Source: Bordetella genomosp. 9 (GTDB lineage Bacteria > Pseudomonadota > Gammaproteobacteria > Burkholderiales > Burkholderiaceae_B). Taken from it: a DNA stretch of 64,000 nucleotides. Below, one piece after another: positions 16,698-26,434 of this stretch. The notes below the pieces were generated by a model. The model did no database searches and was not told the origin of the DNA. It was given only the letters and a program-made list of their open reading frames with translations. Where the stretch lies: assembly GCF_002119725.1 (NCBI RefSeq), contig NZ_CP021109.1:4523367-4587366 (forward strand), given 5' to 3'. Each line of letters starts with the position of its first letter. The first letter of the stretch is position 1. The position numbers were made by a program, and so were the translations under genes.

Positions 16698-17222
16698 TTA
16701 CGCCGCGGCCTTCTGGTCGCGCACGGCAGCGAGGCCGCGGGCGAACTTCGAGGGAACTTCGTTGAGCGTACGTGCAAATTGCGCAATCGGGGCTTGCATG
16801 GTGCCCAGCAATTTCGCCAACAACTCTTCGCGCGAAGGCAGCGAGGCCAGGGCCTTGACGCCTTCCTGGTTCAACAGGTTGTTGGGCAGCGAGCCCCCCT
16901 TGATGACCAGTTTGTCGTTGGTTTTGGCGAAATCGGAGAGGACCTTGGCCGAGGCGACCGGATCGGCGCTGATACCGTAGATCAGCGGACCGGTGAGCTG
17001 GTCGGACAGCGACTCGAAAGCCGTGCCGTTCACAGCGCGACGAGCCAGCGTGTTCTTCAGAACACGCAGGTACACGCCCGATTGACGCGCAGTCTTGCGC
17101 AGTACGGTGACGGAGGCGACGTCCAGACCACGGTACTCGGCGATAACAATCGATTGGGCCTTGGCGACTTGCGCCGCGACTTCCTCGATTACCACCGCTT
17201 TCTCTTGGCGATTGAGACTCAC
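16698..17222 (-). CDS. rplJ: 50S ribosomal protein L10
   Basis: 174 residues. L10 anchors L7/L12 dimers to the 23S rRNA stalk base; recognised by MSLNRQEKAVVIEEV, SIVIAEYRGLDVASVTVLRK, VYLRVLKNTLARRA and FAKTNDKLVIKGG. The start codon is GTG at 17222, with GGAG 9 nt upstream. The long helical C-terminus (about 130-174) is where L7/L12 dimers bind. In related bacteria the L10-L12 complex represses its own translation by binding the upstream leader; the 226-nt spacer here is long enough for that. Confidence 0.98.
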   Translation of the reverse strand: MSLNRQEKAVVIEEVAAQVAKAQSIVIAEYRGLDVASVTVLRKTARQSGVYLRVLKNTLARRAVNGTAFESLSDQLTGPLIYGISADPVASAKVLSDFAKTNDKLVIKGGSLPNNLLNQEGVKALASLPSREELLAKLLGTMQAPIAQFARTLNEVPSKFARGLAAVRDQKAAA

Positions 17223-17448
17223 GGTTTGAACACTCCATCAAAAGACGCCCCGGGTGGGAGCCCGGAACGTCAACCGAATGCGGCGACCTGGTCGAGTTCT
17301 TATAAAGAAATCTTCCATGGGACGCCGTCTACGCTGGATCCGAACCGTACGGGCTTCGGGATTAAGCAGATGCTCCAGCGGTCTTTGACAGCAACGTCCG
17401 GACGGATCCGGACGCAGCCCAAAGTTCTGTTTGCCCGCGACGCGCCGA
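17223..17448 (-). promoter_or_regulatory. rplA-rplJ spacer, probable L10 leader
   Basis: 226 nt without a gene between rplA and rplJ. Near its end a GC-rich hairpin can form (CCGGGCTCCCACCCGG on the minus strand, about 17247-17262), close to the rplJ ribosome site. By analogy with other bacteria it should hold the L10(L12) autoregulatory leader; I did not fold it. Confidence 0.45.
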
Positions 17449-18153
17449 TCAGGCGGCCGGCGTCGTGAGCGAGGCGATTTCCACGCGAGCGCCACCGCCC
17501 ATGGTGGACGACACGGCGAGCTTGCGCAGGTACACGCCCTTGGCTGCAGCGGGACGCGCCTTGTTCAGGGCATCGACCAGCGCGGCCAGGTTGGTTTGCA
17601 GCTGTTCCACGCCGAAAGAAGCGCGGCCGATGGTGGCATGTACGATACCGGCCTTGTCGGTGCGGTACTGCACTTGGCCAGCCTTCGCGTTCTTGACCGC
17701 GGTGACGACGTCGGGCGTGACCGTGCCGACCTTGGGGTTCGGCATCAGGCCGCGCGGGCCCAGGATCTGACCCAGGGCGCCGACGACGCGCATGGTGTCG
17801 GGCGAAGCGATGACCACGTCGAAATCGATCTGACCGCCCTTGATGCGCTCGGCCAGGTCTTCCAGACCGACGATGTCCGCACCGGCAGCCTTGGCGGCTT
17901 CAGCCTTGTCGCCCTGGGCGAACACGGCGACGCGCACGGACTTGCCGGTACCGGCGGGCAGCACCACGGAACCACGGACCAGTTGGTCGGATTTCTTGGG
18001 GTCGATGCCCAGCTGCACGGCCACGTCGACGGATTCGTCAAACTTGGCGGTGGCGGTTTCCTTGATGAGGCTCAGAGCCTCGGTGACCGGATACAGCTTG
18101 GTGCGGTCGATTTTTTCACGCAGAGCGGCGGTACGCTTGGACAGTTTTGCCAT
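17449..18153 (-). CDS. rplA: 50S ribosomal protein L1
   Basis: 234 residues. Typical L1: MAKLSKRTAALREKIDRTKLYPV at the start, then VDVAVQLGIDPKKSDQLVRG and the interdomain segment ILGPRGLMPNPKVGTVT. L1 forms the mobile stalk at the E site and, in known systems, represses the L11-L1 operon by binding its mRNA. Its ATG lies two bases after the rplK stop, so the pair is one translational unit. Confidence 0.98.
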   Translation of the reverse strand: MAKLSKRTAALREKIDRTKLYPVTEALSLIKETATAKFDESVDVAVQLGIDPKKSDQLVRGSVVLPAGTGKSVRVAVFAQGDKAEAAKAAGADIVGLEDLAERIKGGQIDFDVVIASPDTMRVVGALGQILGPRGLMPNPKVGTVTPDVVTAVKNAKAGQVQYRTDKAGIVHATIGRASFGVEQLQTNLAALVDALNKARPAAAKGVYLRKLAVSSTMGGGARVEIASLTTPAA

Positions 18154-18155
18154 GA

Positions 18156-18587
18156 TCAGATCCCCTCAACCGTGATGCCCATGCTGCGGGCGCTGCCGGC
18201 GATGGTGCGCACGGCGGCTTCCAGGTCGCCCGCGGTCAGGTCGGGTTCCTTGGTCTTCGCGATTTCCTCGGCCTGGGCACGCGTCAGCTTGCCGACCTTG
18301 TCGGTGTGCGGCTTGGGCGAACCCTTCTGCACGCCGGCGGCCTTCTTGATGAGGACCGTGGCGGGCGGGGTCTTCATCACGAAGGTGAAGCTCTTGTCCG
18401 CGAAAGCGGTGATCACCACCGGAATCGGCAGACCGGGCTCCATGCCCTGCGTCTTGGCGTTGAACGCCTTGCAGAATTCCATGATGTTCAGGCCGCGCTG
18501 ACCCAGCGCCGGACCGATCGGGGGGGAGGGGTTTGCCTTACCAGCCGGCACTTGCAGCTTGATAAAGCCGACGATCTTCTTCGCCAT
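18156..18587 (-). CDS. rplK: 50S ribosomal protein L11
   Basis: 143 residues. Hallmarks are KLQVPAGKANPSPPIGPALGQRGLNIMEFCKAFN, the N-terminal domain contacting the thiostrepton loop of 23S rRNA, and the C-terminal RNA-binding domain ending AVRTIAGSARSMGITVEG. Part of the GTPase-associated centre and needed for the stringent response. An AAGGAG sits upstream of the ATG, and a 6-bp GC hairpin (18612-18629) precedes that site. Confidence 0.98.
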   Translation of the reverse strand: MAKKIVGFIKLQVPAGKANPSPPIGPALGQRGLNIMEFCKAFNAKTQGMEPGLPIPVVITAFADKSFTFVMKTPPATVLIKKAAGVQKGSPKPHTDKVGKLTRAQAEEIAKTKEPDLTAGDLEAAVRTIAGSARSMGITVEGI

Positions 18588-18676
18588 GCTTTGCTCCTTG
18601 CGGGTTCTAGCGCCCGCCGTTCAGCGGGCTCCCCGGGGGATTGGGGTTGAAACTGAGGGTGAAACCGAAACAGCGA

Positions 18677-19210
18677 TCAGGTCTTTTCGACCTGACTGAA
18701 ATCGAGCTCGACGGGCGTGGCGCGGCCGAAAATGGTCACCGACACGCGAACCTTGCTCTTTTCGTAATTGACTTCTTCGACGTTGCCGTTGAAGTCCGCG
18801 AACGGGCCTTCCTTGACGCGCACCATCTCGCCCACTTCGAACAAGATCTTGGGACGCGGCTTTTCCACGCCTTCCTCCATTTGAGAAAGAATCTTCTCGA
18901 CTTCTTTCTCGGAGATCGGCGAAGGCCGGTTGCCCGAGCCACCGAGGAAGCCGGTGACGCGGTTCGTATTCTTGACCAGGTGCCAGGTTTCGTCGGTCAG
19001 ATCCATTTCAACCAGGACGTAGCCCGGGAAGATCCGACGCTCGGAAATCGACTTCTGGCCGCCTTTCATTTCCACGACTTCTTCGGACGGCACCAGGATG
19101 CGACCGAAGGAGGTCTGCAGTCCGGCACGCTCGATACGCTCGAGCAGCGCCTTGTGCACGCTTTTCTCCATGCCGGAATACACATGGACGACATACCAAC
19201 GTTTGCTCAT
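18677..19210 (-). CDS. nusG: Transcription termination/antitermination protein NusG
   Basis: 177 residues. The N-terminal NGN domain (KRWYVVHVYSGMEKSVHKALLERI, IFPGYVLVEMDLTDETWHLVKNTNRVTGFLG) binds RNA polymerase. The C-terminal KOW domain (FEVGEMVRVKEGPFADFNGNVEEVNYEKSKVRVSVTIFGR) binds Rho or S10. It starts 10 nt after secE, the usual pairing. Confidence 0.99.
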   Translation of the reverse strand: MSKRWYVVHVYSGMEKSVHKALLERIERAGLQTSFGRILVPSEEVVEMKGGQKSISERRIFPGYVLVEMDLTDETWHLVKNTNRVTGFLGGSGNRPSPISEKEVEKILSQMEEGVEKPRPKILFEVGEMVRVKEGPFADFNGNVEEVNYEKSKVRVSVTIFGRATPVELDFSQVEKT

Positions 19211-19220
19211 GCGCCGTCCT

Positions 19221-19601
19221 TTATTTCCAGCCCAGCAGCAGGCCGTAAATGATCCACTCGATGCCCTTGTCGAGCACCCACATGAAGATGCCCATGATTG
19301 CCACGAAGGCGAAAACGATGCCCGTCATCTGGGTCGTTTCCTTCCTGGTGGGCCATGAGACACGCTTGACTTCGTTATACGATTCGCCGGCGAAGCTCAG
19401 GGTGCGGCGCCCGGGTTCACTGAACCAGGCGATGATGGCGGCAAGAATCAGGCCTCCGACGAAGACCCCGACGCGCGCCGCCATGGGCTGGGCGCTCAGG
19501 ACGGAGAATCCCACGATCCCAGCAATAATGACGAGCACCGCCACGGTCAACTTCACCCGATCGGCGGTACTGGTAACGGTTTCGACGCTGGTATTAGACA
19601 T
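19221..19601 (-). CDS. secE: Preprotein translocase subunit SecE
   Basis: 126 residues from the ATG at 19601 (MSNTSVETVTS), a length usual for betaproteobacteria; a start seven codons upstream at 19622 cannot be excluded because neither has a clear Shine-Dalgarno. Three membrane segments (about 17-36, 43-62, 94-115), with the conserved ESYNEVKRVSWPTRKET amphipathic helix before the last one. SecE clamps SecY in the inner-membrane translocon. Confidence 0.97.
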   Translation of the reverse strand: MSNTSVETVTSTADRVKLTVAVLVIIAGIVGFSVLSAQPMAARVGVFVGGLILAAIIAWFSEPGRRTLSFAGESYNEVKRVSWPTRKETTQMTGIVFAFVAIMGIFMWVLDKGIEWIIYGLLLGWK

Positions 19602-19673
19602 TTTGCGCAACAAGCCCGCCATGAATGCGCAGCTTGTGATGATTTCCGGCAGGCCGGGGAGAGGAAGGCGGGT

Positions 19674-19749
19674 TGGCAGGGGCAGTAGGAATCGAACCTA
19701 CAACCTTCGGTTTTGGAGACCGACGCTCTGCCAATTGAGCTATACCCCT
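19674..19749 (-). tRNA. tRNA-Trp (CCA anticodon)
   Basis: 76-nt cloverleaf on the minus strand: acceptor AGGGGTA pairs with TGCCCCT, D-arm AGCTCAATTGGCAGAGC, anticodon CCA in the loop context CTCCAAA, T-arm GTAGGTTCGATTCCTAC, discriminator G and an encoded CCA. It is the first product of the transcript that continues into secE-nusG. Confidence 0.97.
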
Positions 19750-19959
19750 CTAGTCACGCGAGGTCGTGCGGGGAAAAACCCTTGCACGGCCAGCTAGAGA
19801 CCCTTACCTTCGCTTCCCGGTCATCTCCTCGCCCAGTCCGATGTACAGGACGTACACCGGGAACGCTCCGGGAAGCCGTGCCGTGCTGTATCGCCCAGTG
19901 CGACAATGGCGGACTTTGGAGGGACCAAAAACGAAGGATGGAACCTTGCGGAACCATCC

Positions 19960-19989
19960 ATAATACTACTTTTCTCGCCGTTTTGTCCA
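19960..19989 (-). promoter_or_regulatory. Sigma-70 promoter for tRNA-Trp-secE-nusG
   Basis: On the minus strand TGGACA (19984-19989, 5 of 6) and TATTAT (19960-19965, 5 of 6) are 18 bp apart, about 205 nt before tRNA-Trp. No gene lies between the tuf terminator and this site. Confidence 0.7.
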
Positions 19990-19992
19990 GCG

Positions 19993-20020
19993 AAATTTGG
20001 GGTCCCGCTTGGGGGACCCC
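19993..20020 (-). terminator. Probable terminator after tuf
   Basis: On the minus strand an 8-bp stem (GGGGTCCC/GGGACCCC, 20013-20020 and 19999-20006) encloses a 6-nt loop and is followed by AAATTT. It starts about 13 nt beyond the tuf stop. The T-tract is short, so read-through into secE is possible. Confidence 0.6.
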
Positions 20021-20032
20021 GGCGTCGCGAGA

Positions 20033-21223
<1,191 letters not shown>

Positions 21224-21274
21224 GGCTGACTCCTGACTGGATGTGCGGATCTGACTAAAACGAAGACAAATGCT

Positions 21275-21349
<75 letters not shown>

Positions 21350-21465
21350 GGAAAATCTTTCGTACAACTCGTACTGCCGCGCGACCCGGGAAACCGCCAT
21401 CACCGGGCGCACCGCTTCCTGCAAATACGCGGCCAGACTGTTCCGCTGGCCGCGCACCGAAAACC

Positions 21466-21539
21466 TGGAGCGGGTGAAGGGAATCGAACCCTCGTCGTAA
21501 GCTTGGAAGGCTTCTGCTCTACCATTGAGCTACACCCGC
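21466..21539 (-). tRNA. tRNA-Gly (TCC anticodon)
   Basis: 74 nt on the minus strand: acceptor GCGGGTG/CACCCGC, D-arm AGCTCAATGGTAGAGC, anticodon TCC in CTTCCAA, T-loop GTTCGATTC, encoded CCA. Confidence 0.96.
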
Positions 21540-21755
21540 GGCGTATCGTTTCCCATCCTGCCCTCCGCCGCAACCAGACACATGCCGGACGGCTCGCCTG
21601 CTCAACCCTTGCACGCCGCGATGCAAGCCCCAGACATTGCAAATCCAGGCCGACTGCGCCTGGATTCTGGATGTTCGGCATGGGCTGGCGCCCTGCCTGG
21701 GCGGTTATCGCTTCGTACGCAAGGACGGCTGCAGACCAGTCCACGGCGCGGTCTC

Positions 21756-21842
21756 TGGTGGAGGGGATTGGATTCGAACCAATGTAGGCGCAAGGCCAAC
21801 AGATTTACAGTCTGCCCCCTTTAACCACTCGGGCACCCCTCC
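21756..21842 (-). tRNA. tRNA-Tyr (GTA anticodon)
   Basis: 87-nt class II tRNA on the minus strand: acceptor GGAGGGG/CCCCTCC, D-arm with CCCGAGTGGTTAAAGGG, anticodon GTA in CTGTAAA, a long variable arm (TGGCCTTGCGCC region), T-loop GTTCGAATC, encoded CCA. First gene of the tRNA-tuf operon. Confidence 0.97.
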
Positions 21843-21857
21843 AGCGGAGAACTTGAA

Positions 21858-21886
21858 ATTATGGTCACTTTCTTTCGCCGTGTCAA
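21858..21886 (-). promoter_or_regulatory. Strong sigma-70 promoter for tRNA-Tyr/Gly/Thr-tuf
   Basis: On the minus strand a perfect TTGACA (21881-21886) and CATAAT (21858-21863, 5 of 6) with a 17-bp spacer. Transcription should start about 8-9 nt before the tRNA-Tyr 5' end. Confidence 0.85.
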
Positions 21887-21984
21887 ATTGCCTGAGCGGC
21901 GGAGCGTGGAAGCCCTTCGCACCCGCCTGGACAGTGCCCGTCAACTTTGTGAACATAGCCGCGGCGCAAAGGCGGCGGACTCGC

Positions 21985-22752
21985 ATGTGGCAGGAAGAAC
22001 GGTATCAACGGATAAGAAAGATGCTCGCGGCGCTGCGCAGCGCCTCGACGGACCGCATTGCCGAAGAGCTGGGCGTGTCGCGCGAAACGGTGCGGCGCGA
22101 CCTGATCGCGCTGGAAGCGCGTGGCGAGTTGCGCCGCACGCATGGCGGCGCCGTCCTGGACGGCGAGGCGCCGGAACACGACCCGACGCATCACGACCGC
22201 CGTCATTACCGCGCTGTGGCGCGTGCCGCGGCCAGCCGCCTGTCCAACGGACAGACCCTGTTCATGGAGGCGGGGTCCATGGCGGTGACCCTGGCCGAGG
22301 CGCTGGATGTCCTGCATGGCATCACGGTGATCACGAATTCGTTCGACGCCGCGATGCGCATCGCGGCAAGCCGGGATCATCTTTCGCATGGCAACCGCGC
22401 GGTCATGCTGGGCGGTTCGGTATTGCCTTCGCTGGCCGCGACGCATGGCGAACACGCCATTGCCGAAATCCACCGCTATACCGCGGATGCGGCGCTGCTA
22501 TGCCCAAGCGCAATCGATGCCCGCCACGGCGCCACCCACGCCGATCTTTCCCGCGCGGAGCTGGCTCGCGCCATGGCGGCGAATGCCCGCAGCATCGTCG
22601 CGATGGCCGATGATACGGCCATAGGCCAGAATGCGGGCGTTTCCTACTGCCCGGCCGACCGCATCGCGATGCTGATCTCAAACCGCAAAGCCGAAGCCAC
22701 CGAGGGCTACGACGCACTGGCAGGCGCGTTGGGCGGCGTCGTGCTCGTCTGA
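21985..22752 (+). CDS. DeoR-family transcriptional regulator
   Basis: 255 residues from the ATG at 21985. The N-terminal helix-turn-helix reads RYQRIRKMLAALRSASTDRIAEELGVSRETVRRDLIALEARGELRRTHGGAV, the classic DeoR signature. The C-terminal DeoRC domain (FMEAGSMAVTLAEAL, VITNSF, MLGGSV, then LSRAELARAMAANARSIVAMADDTAIG) resembles sugar-phosphate isomerases and normally binds a phosphorylated sugar. In many DeoR proteins the effector pocket starts DxGST; here it is EAGSM, a departure. There is no sugar operon next to it; it is divergent from the tRNA operon and convergent with the asparaginase gene, so its target is unknown. Confidence 0.88.
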   Translation: MWQEERYQRIRKMLAALRSASTDRIAEELGVSRETVRRDLIALEARGELRRTHGGAVLDGEAPEHDPTHHDRRHYRAVARAAASRLSNGQTLFMEAGSMAVTLAEALDVLHGITVITNSFDAAMRIAASRDHLSHGNRAVMLGGSVLPSLAATHGEHAIAEIHRYTADAALLCPSAIDARHGATHADLSRAELARAMAANARSIVAMADDTAIGQNAGVSYCPADRIAMLISNRKAEATEGYDALAGALGGVVLV

Positions 22753-22879
22753 CCGGAAACCGGTCGGCACGGCAACCGATCGGTCGCCGGACCGCAGGCT
22801 GGGACGGTTGCGATGCCGGCCTGCGGGGCGTCGTGCCGGCGCGGCAAGGATTGCGCCGACGCGCCGGCGGTCGTGTCCG

Positions 22880-23884
22880 CTAGGCAGCGTCGAAGCAGCG
22901 CTGCAGCGCGCCTGCGTCGCGCGTCGACATGAGTGCCAGCGTCAGGAGAATGCGCGCTTTCTGAGGGCTCAGGTCGCCGGCCGCGACGGTGCCCAGCGCG
23001 TCGTCATCCACCTCGGTGTTACGCTGGACATGTCCGCTTGCGGTGCGCGATGCGCGCACCACGGCCACGCCCTGCCCCGTCGCGCGGCCGATGGCCTGGA
23101 AAGCGGCCTGGCTGGCATTGCCGTCGCCGACGCCCGCCAGCACGATCCCCTGGTACCGGCTCGCCATGAAGTCGATCAGGTCTGGCTGCATGTCGGCATG
23201 CGCGTACACCACGCCGACGCGCGGCCACTGTTCGACCGGCGGCAAAGGCGCGGATTGCCAGGGATAGTGCGCTCGCGGCCGCGCCGTCCCATAGAACAGC
23301 GGTCCACCCGCCTGCACGATGCCCGCCGGGCCGCGCGTGGGCGATGCGAATGCGGCGATTCCCGATGCCGCGATTTTCTGCACGTCGCGCGCATGGTGAA
23401 TGTGCTCATTCATCAACACCAGAGCGCCGCGCCCTTGGGCCGCCTCATCGCGCGCAACCGCTACCGCTGCGTACAGGTTTGCCGGCCCTTCGGAGCCCAG
23501 CGCCGTCGCGGGCCGCATGGCGCCTGTCAGCACCAATGGCTTGCGCAGCGGCACGGCGAGTTCGAGGAACCATGCCGTCTCTTCGAGGGTATCCGTGCCG
23601 TGCGTGACGACGATGCCGTCGATGTCCGTATCCTGCTGCAGGGCAGACACGCGCGTGGCCAGCCCTTGCCATACATCGTGGCGCATGTCCTGGCTGCCGA
23701 TATTGGCGACTTGTTCCGCACGCAGATTCGCCAGGGAAGCCAGGCCAGGGACGCCGTCAAGCAGCGACTCGATATCGATGGTCCCCGGCACATAGCCCAC
23801 ACGCAAGCCGGCCACCGGCGCGCCGGCGATGGTGCCGCCGGTTCCGAGCACGGTCACGGTGGGAAGCGCGCGGTGTTCAGGCAT
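22880..23884 (-). CDS. L-asparaginase, cytoplasmic-type
   Basis: 334 residues from the ATG at 23884, which overlaps the parB stop by 8 nt. The two catalytic threonine motifs are present: TVLGTGGTIAG near the N-terminus and VVTHGTDTLEETAWFLEL; also LTGAMRPATALGSEGPANL and a conserved C-terminal VVRASRTASGHV. Asparaginases hydrolyse asparagine to aspartate and ammonia; without a signal peptide this one should be cytoplasmic. Substrate preference cannot be read from sequence. Being last in the parAB operon is unusual for an asparaginase and may only reflect gene accretion. Confidence 0.9.
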   Translation of the reverse strand: MPEHRALPTVTVLGTGGTIAGAPVAGLRVGYVPGTIDIESLLDGVPGLASLANLRAEQVANIGSQDMRHDVWQGLATRVSALQQDTDIDGIVVTHGTDTLEETAWFLELAVPLRKPLVLTGAMRPATALGSEGPANLYAAVAVARDEAAQGRGALVLMNEHIHHARDVQKIAASGIAAFASPTRGPAGIVQAGGPLFYGTARPRAHYPWQSAPLPPVEQWPRVGVVYAHADMQPDLIDFMASRYQGIVLAGVGDGNASQAAFQAIGRATGQGVAVVRASRTASGHVQRNTEVDDDALGTVAAGDLSPQKARILLTLALMSTRDAGALQRCFDAA

Positions 23885-24794
23885 CGTCGAGCACGCCGGA
23901 AAGGCCCTGCTTTTCGAGCAGCGAGTTGAGATGATCCCAGCCATGGAAATCGATGACGATTTGCCCGCGCTCGCGCGCGCCAACCTTCAGGCTAACGCGC
24001 GTGCCAAGGAAATCCGACATCGCTTCTTCCAGGCGGGCGACGTCGCGGGAATTGCCCACGCTCTTCTTGCGCGGCGCCGGCTCGGCGTCCTTCGCGGTCT
24101 TGGCCACCAGCTTTTCCGCTTCCCGTACCGATAGCCGTTTCGCGATGATCTGGTTGGCCAGCTGTATCTGCGTGGCGCCATCGACGGCGAGCAACGCGCG
24201 CGCATGGCCCATGTCGATATCGCCGGCGAGCAGCATGGTTTGCACAGCCGGTGCAAGATTGAGCAGCCGCAGCAGATTGCTGGTCGCCGAGCGCGAACGC
24301 CCGATAGCCTGTGCAGCCTGTTCGTGCGTGAGCCCGAATTCGTCCAGCAGGCGCCGCACGCCTTGCGCTTCTTCCAAGGGGTTGAGATCTTCGCGCTGAA
24401 TGTTCTCGATCAGCGCCATCACCGCGGCGTTCTCATCCGGGACCTCGCGCACGAGGACCGGCACTTCCTTCAGACCCGCCAGCTGCGCCGCGCGGAAGCG
24501 GCGTTCGCCGGCGATGATCTCGTATTGTCCCGGAGCCGATTCGCCGAGCGGACGGACCAGGATGGGCTGCATGATCCCCTGGGTCCTTATCGACTCTGCC
24601 AGCTCGGTCAATGCGCCTTCGTCCATGCGCGTACGCGGCTGGTACTTGCCGGCGCGCATGACGCTCACGGGCAGGACATTGGCGGGCGCCTCCTGCTTCG
24701 GTTCGTTTTTCCCCAGGGTGTGGATGGCAGGCATATCGGCGCCGAGCAGGGCGTCGAGTCCGCGTCCCAATCCTTTTGGTTTCTTGGTGGCCAT
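23877..24794 (-). CDS. parB: Chromosome partitioning protein ParB
   Basis: 305 residues. The N-terminal MATKKPKGLGRGLDALLG is the ParA-interacting segment typical of chromosomal ParB. The CTPase/clamp box (GQYEIIAGERRFRAAQLAG) and ENIQREDLNPLEEA follow, then the helix-turn-helix (LTHEQAAQAIGRSRSATSNLLRLLNL) that binds parS, and a C-terminal dimerisation domain after a Lys-rich linker. Six parS-like sites lie at 29.1-31.6 kb. It is downstream of the GNAT gene rather than directly after parA. Confidence 0.98.
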   Translation of the reverse strand: MATKKPKGLGRGLDALLGADMPAIHTLGKNEPKQEAPANVLPVSVMRAGKYQPRTRMDEGALTELAESIRTQGIMQPILVRPLGESAPGQYEIIAGERRFRAAQLAGLKEVPVLVREVPDENAAVMALIENIQREDLNPLEEAQGVRRLLDEFGLTHEQAAQAIGRSRSATSNLLRLLNLAPAVQTMLLAGDIDMGHARALLAVDGATQIQLANQIIAKRLSVREAEKLVAKTAKDAEPAPRKKSVGNSRDVARLEEAMSDFLGTRVSLKVGARERGQIVIDFHGWDHLNSLLEKQGLSGVLDDA

Positions 24795-24827
24795 AGTTTT
24801 ATTTCCCAGCGGACCTTGGCGGTCCGC

Positions 24828-25628
24828 TTAGTCCTGTTGTTGCGTGCGATACCAATACGTATACCGGTCGGCGAATCCCAACGACGCATACAGGCGGCGC
24901 GCCGGCGTGTTGCCACGTTCCACCTGGAGATAAGCCGTGCGGGCGCCGGCTTCGCGGCCCGTGCTCAACAGCCGATGCATCAGCTGCCTTGCATAGCCCC
25001 TGCCCCGCACCTGCGGATCCACCACCACGTCGAACACGCCCGCCAGGTCGCCATCCAGCACCGTCATGCCTGCCGCCACATGGCGGCCTTGCTCATCGCG
25101 CGCCAGCCATCGCGTGCATGGCACGGCAATGGAGGTCAATCGCTGCGTGTGTTCTGCAACCTGGTCGGGGGTGTCGTCGCGCAATTGCCCCGCGACGCGT
25201 GCGAAGAGCCCGGGATCGGCTTGCTCGTATCGTAGCGTGGCTTGCGGGGTCGCGGATTCGTCCCCCGCCAACGGCATCGCCATCACGCAGGTATCGTCGA
25301 TCGCGGCAAAACCTTTGCGGTCGAGCTGACCGTCCAGCGCCGTATCGGGACAGATGGACGTGATCCGGAAAATGAAAGGCTGCCGCGCGCGGGCGTAAAC
25401 CGCCGCGCAGTGCGCCAGTTTTTCGTCCAGGCTGCGTTGCGAGGCGGCGAGCACGTTGACGCTGCGCGCCCGCCGTGCCTTGGATGGCGCCCATCGCACC
25501 AGCCAGCCATCGTAGATCATCTGTTCGCGCACCACCGTGGCGTTCAACGCCGCCTCTTCGATGCGCGCGTCGAGCAGGTTTTTGCCGAGAGTGCGAGCAA
25601 CCGCAGGCGTGGTGGGCGAAGCGCGCAT
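24828..25628 (-). CDS. GNAT-family N-acetyltransferase within the par operon
   Basis: 266 residues from the ATG at 25628, 5 nt after the parA stop. The C-terminal GNAT fold is clear: AGVFDVVVDPQVRGRGYARQLMHRLLSTGREAG (the acetyl-CoA pyrophosphate loop is RGRGYA, about residue 212) followed by YLQVERGNTPARRLYASLGF. The N-terminal 120 residues (GWLVRWAPSKARRARSVNVL, FRITSICPDTALDGQLDRKGF) look like a second, degenerate GNAT-like domain. Substrate unknown. Its place between parA and parB, with spacing that implies co-translation, is conserved here but its link to segregation is not established. Confidence 0.88.
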   Translation of the reverse strand: MRASPTTPAVARTLGKNLLDARIEEAALNATVVREQMIYDGWLVRWAPSKARRARSVNVLAASQRSLDEKLAHCAAVYARARQPFIFRITSICPDTALDGQLDRKGFAAIDDTCVMAMPLAGDESATPQATLRYEQADPGLFARVAGQLRDDTPDQVAEHTQRLTSIAVPCTRWLARDEQGRHVAAGMTVLDGDLAGVFDVVVDPQVRGRGYARQLMHRLLSTGREAGARTAYLQVERGNTPARRLYASLGFADRYTYWYRTQQQD

Positions 25629-25633
25629 GGCGG

Positions 25634-26434
25634 TCAGTCCGCCAGGGCCTTGACGCGCTCGATCATTTCCGCGCCAAACGAGATGTACGCTTGCGCGCCG
25701 CGCGAAGCACGATCGTAGACCACGCCAGGCATGCCGTAGCTGGGCGCTTCGGCAAGCCGGACGTTGCGGGGCACTACCGTGGCGAAAACCTTGTCGCCGA
25801 AGTGCGCTTCCAACTGCGCCGATACCTGCTGCTGCAGCGTCATGCGCGGATCGAACATCACCCGCAGCAGACCGATCACCCGCAGCTGGGGATTGATATT
25901 GCGATGCACGCGCTTGATGGTGTTCACCAGGTCCGACAGGCCTTCCAGCGCGAAGTACTCGCATTGCATCGGAATGATGACGCCATGGGCGGCGGCAAGA
26001 CCGTTCAAGGTGAGCAGCGACAACGTGGGCGGGCAATCGACCAAGATGAAGTCGTAGTCGTCCGCCACGGTGTCCAGCGCGTGCTTCAGCTGACGCTCCC
26101 GCTCTTCCATTTGAACGAGGTCGATCTCGGCGCCCGCCAATTCGCGATTGGCAGGCAGGACGTCATAGCCCCCCACTTCCGATCGCACACGCGCATCCGC
26201 GATGGTGGTGTCGCCGATCAGCACCTCGTAAAGGTTCGACTGCAGGCTCGCCTTGTCGATGCCGCTGCCCATGGTCGCGTTGCCTTGGGGGTCCAGATCC
26301 ACCAGCAGCACGCGTTTGCCATGCGTGGCCAGCCCAGCGGCCAGGTTGATGGCCGTAGTCGTTTTGCCGACGCCGCCCTTCTGGTTCGCGATACAGAACA
26401 CACGGGCGGGATTGGCGGACACTGTTTCGTTCAT
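25634..26434 (-). CDS. parA: Chromosome partitioning ATPase ParA
   Basis: 266 residues. Deviant Walker A QKGGVGKTTTAINLAAGLA near residue 18, Walker A' (LVDLDPQGNATMGSGI), Walker B DFILVDCPPTLSLLTLN. The short form without an N-terminal DNA-binding domain is the chromosomal Soj type. ParA dimers on the nucleoid pull ParB-parS complexes to segregate the origin. The start ATG overlaps the rsmG stop (ATGA). Confidence 0.97.
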   Translation of the reverse strand: MNETVSANPARVFCIANQKGGVGKTTTAINLAAGLATHGKRVLLVDLDPQGNATMGSGIDKASLQSNLYEVLIGDTTIADARVRSEVGGYDVLPANRELAGAEIDLVQMEERERQLKHALDTVADDYDFILVDCPPTLSLLTLNGLAAAHGVIIPMQCEYFALEGLSDLVNTIKRVHRNINPQLRVIGLLRVMFDPRMTLQQQVSAQLEAHFGDKVFATVVPRNVRLAEAPSYGMPGVVYDRASRGAQAYISFGAEMIERVKALAD

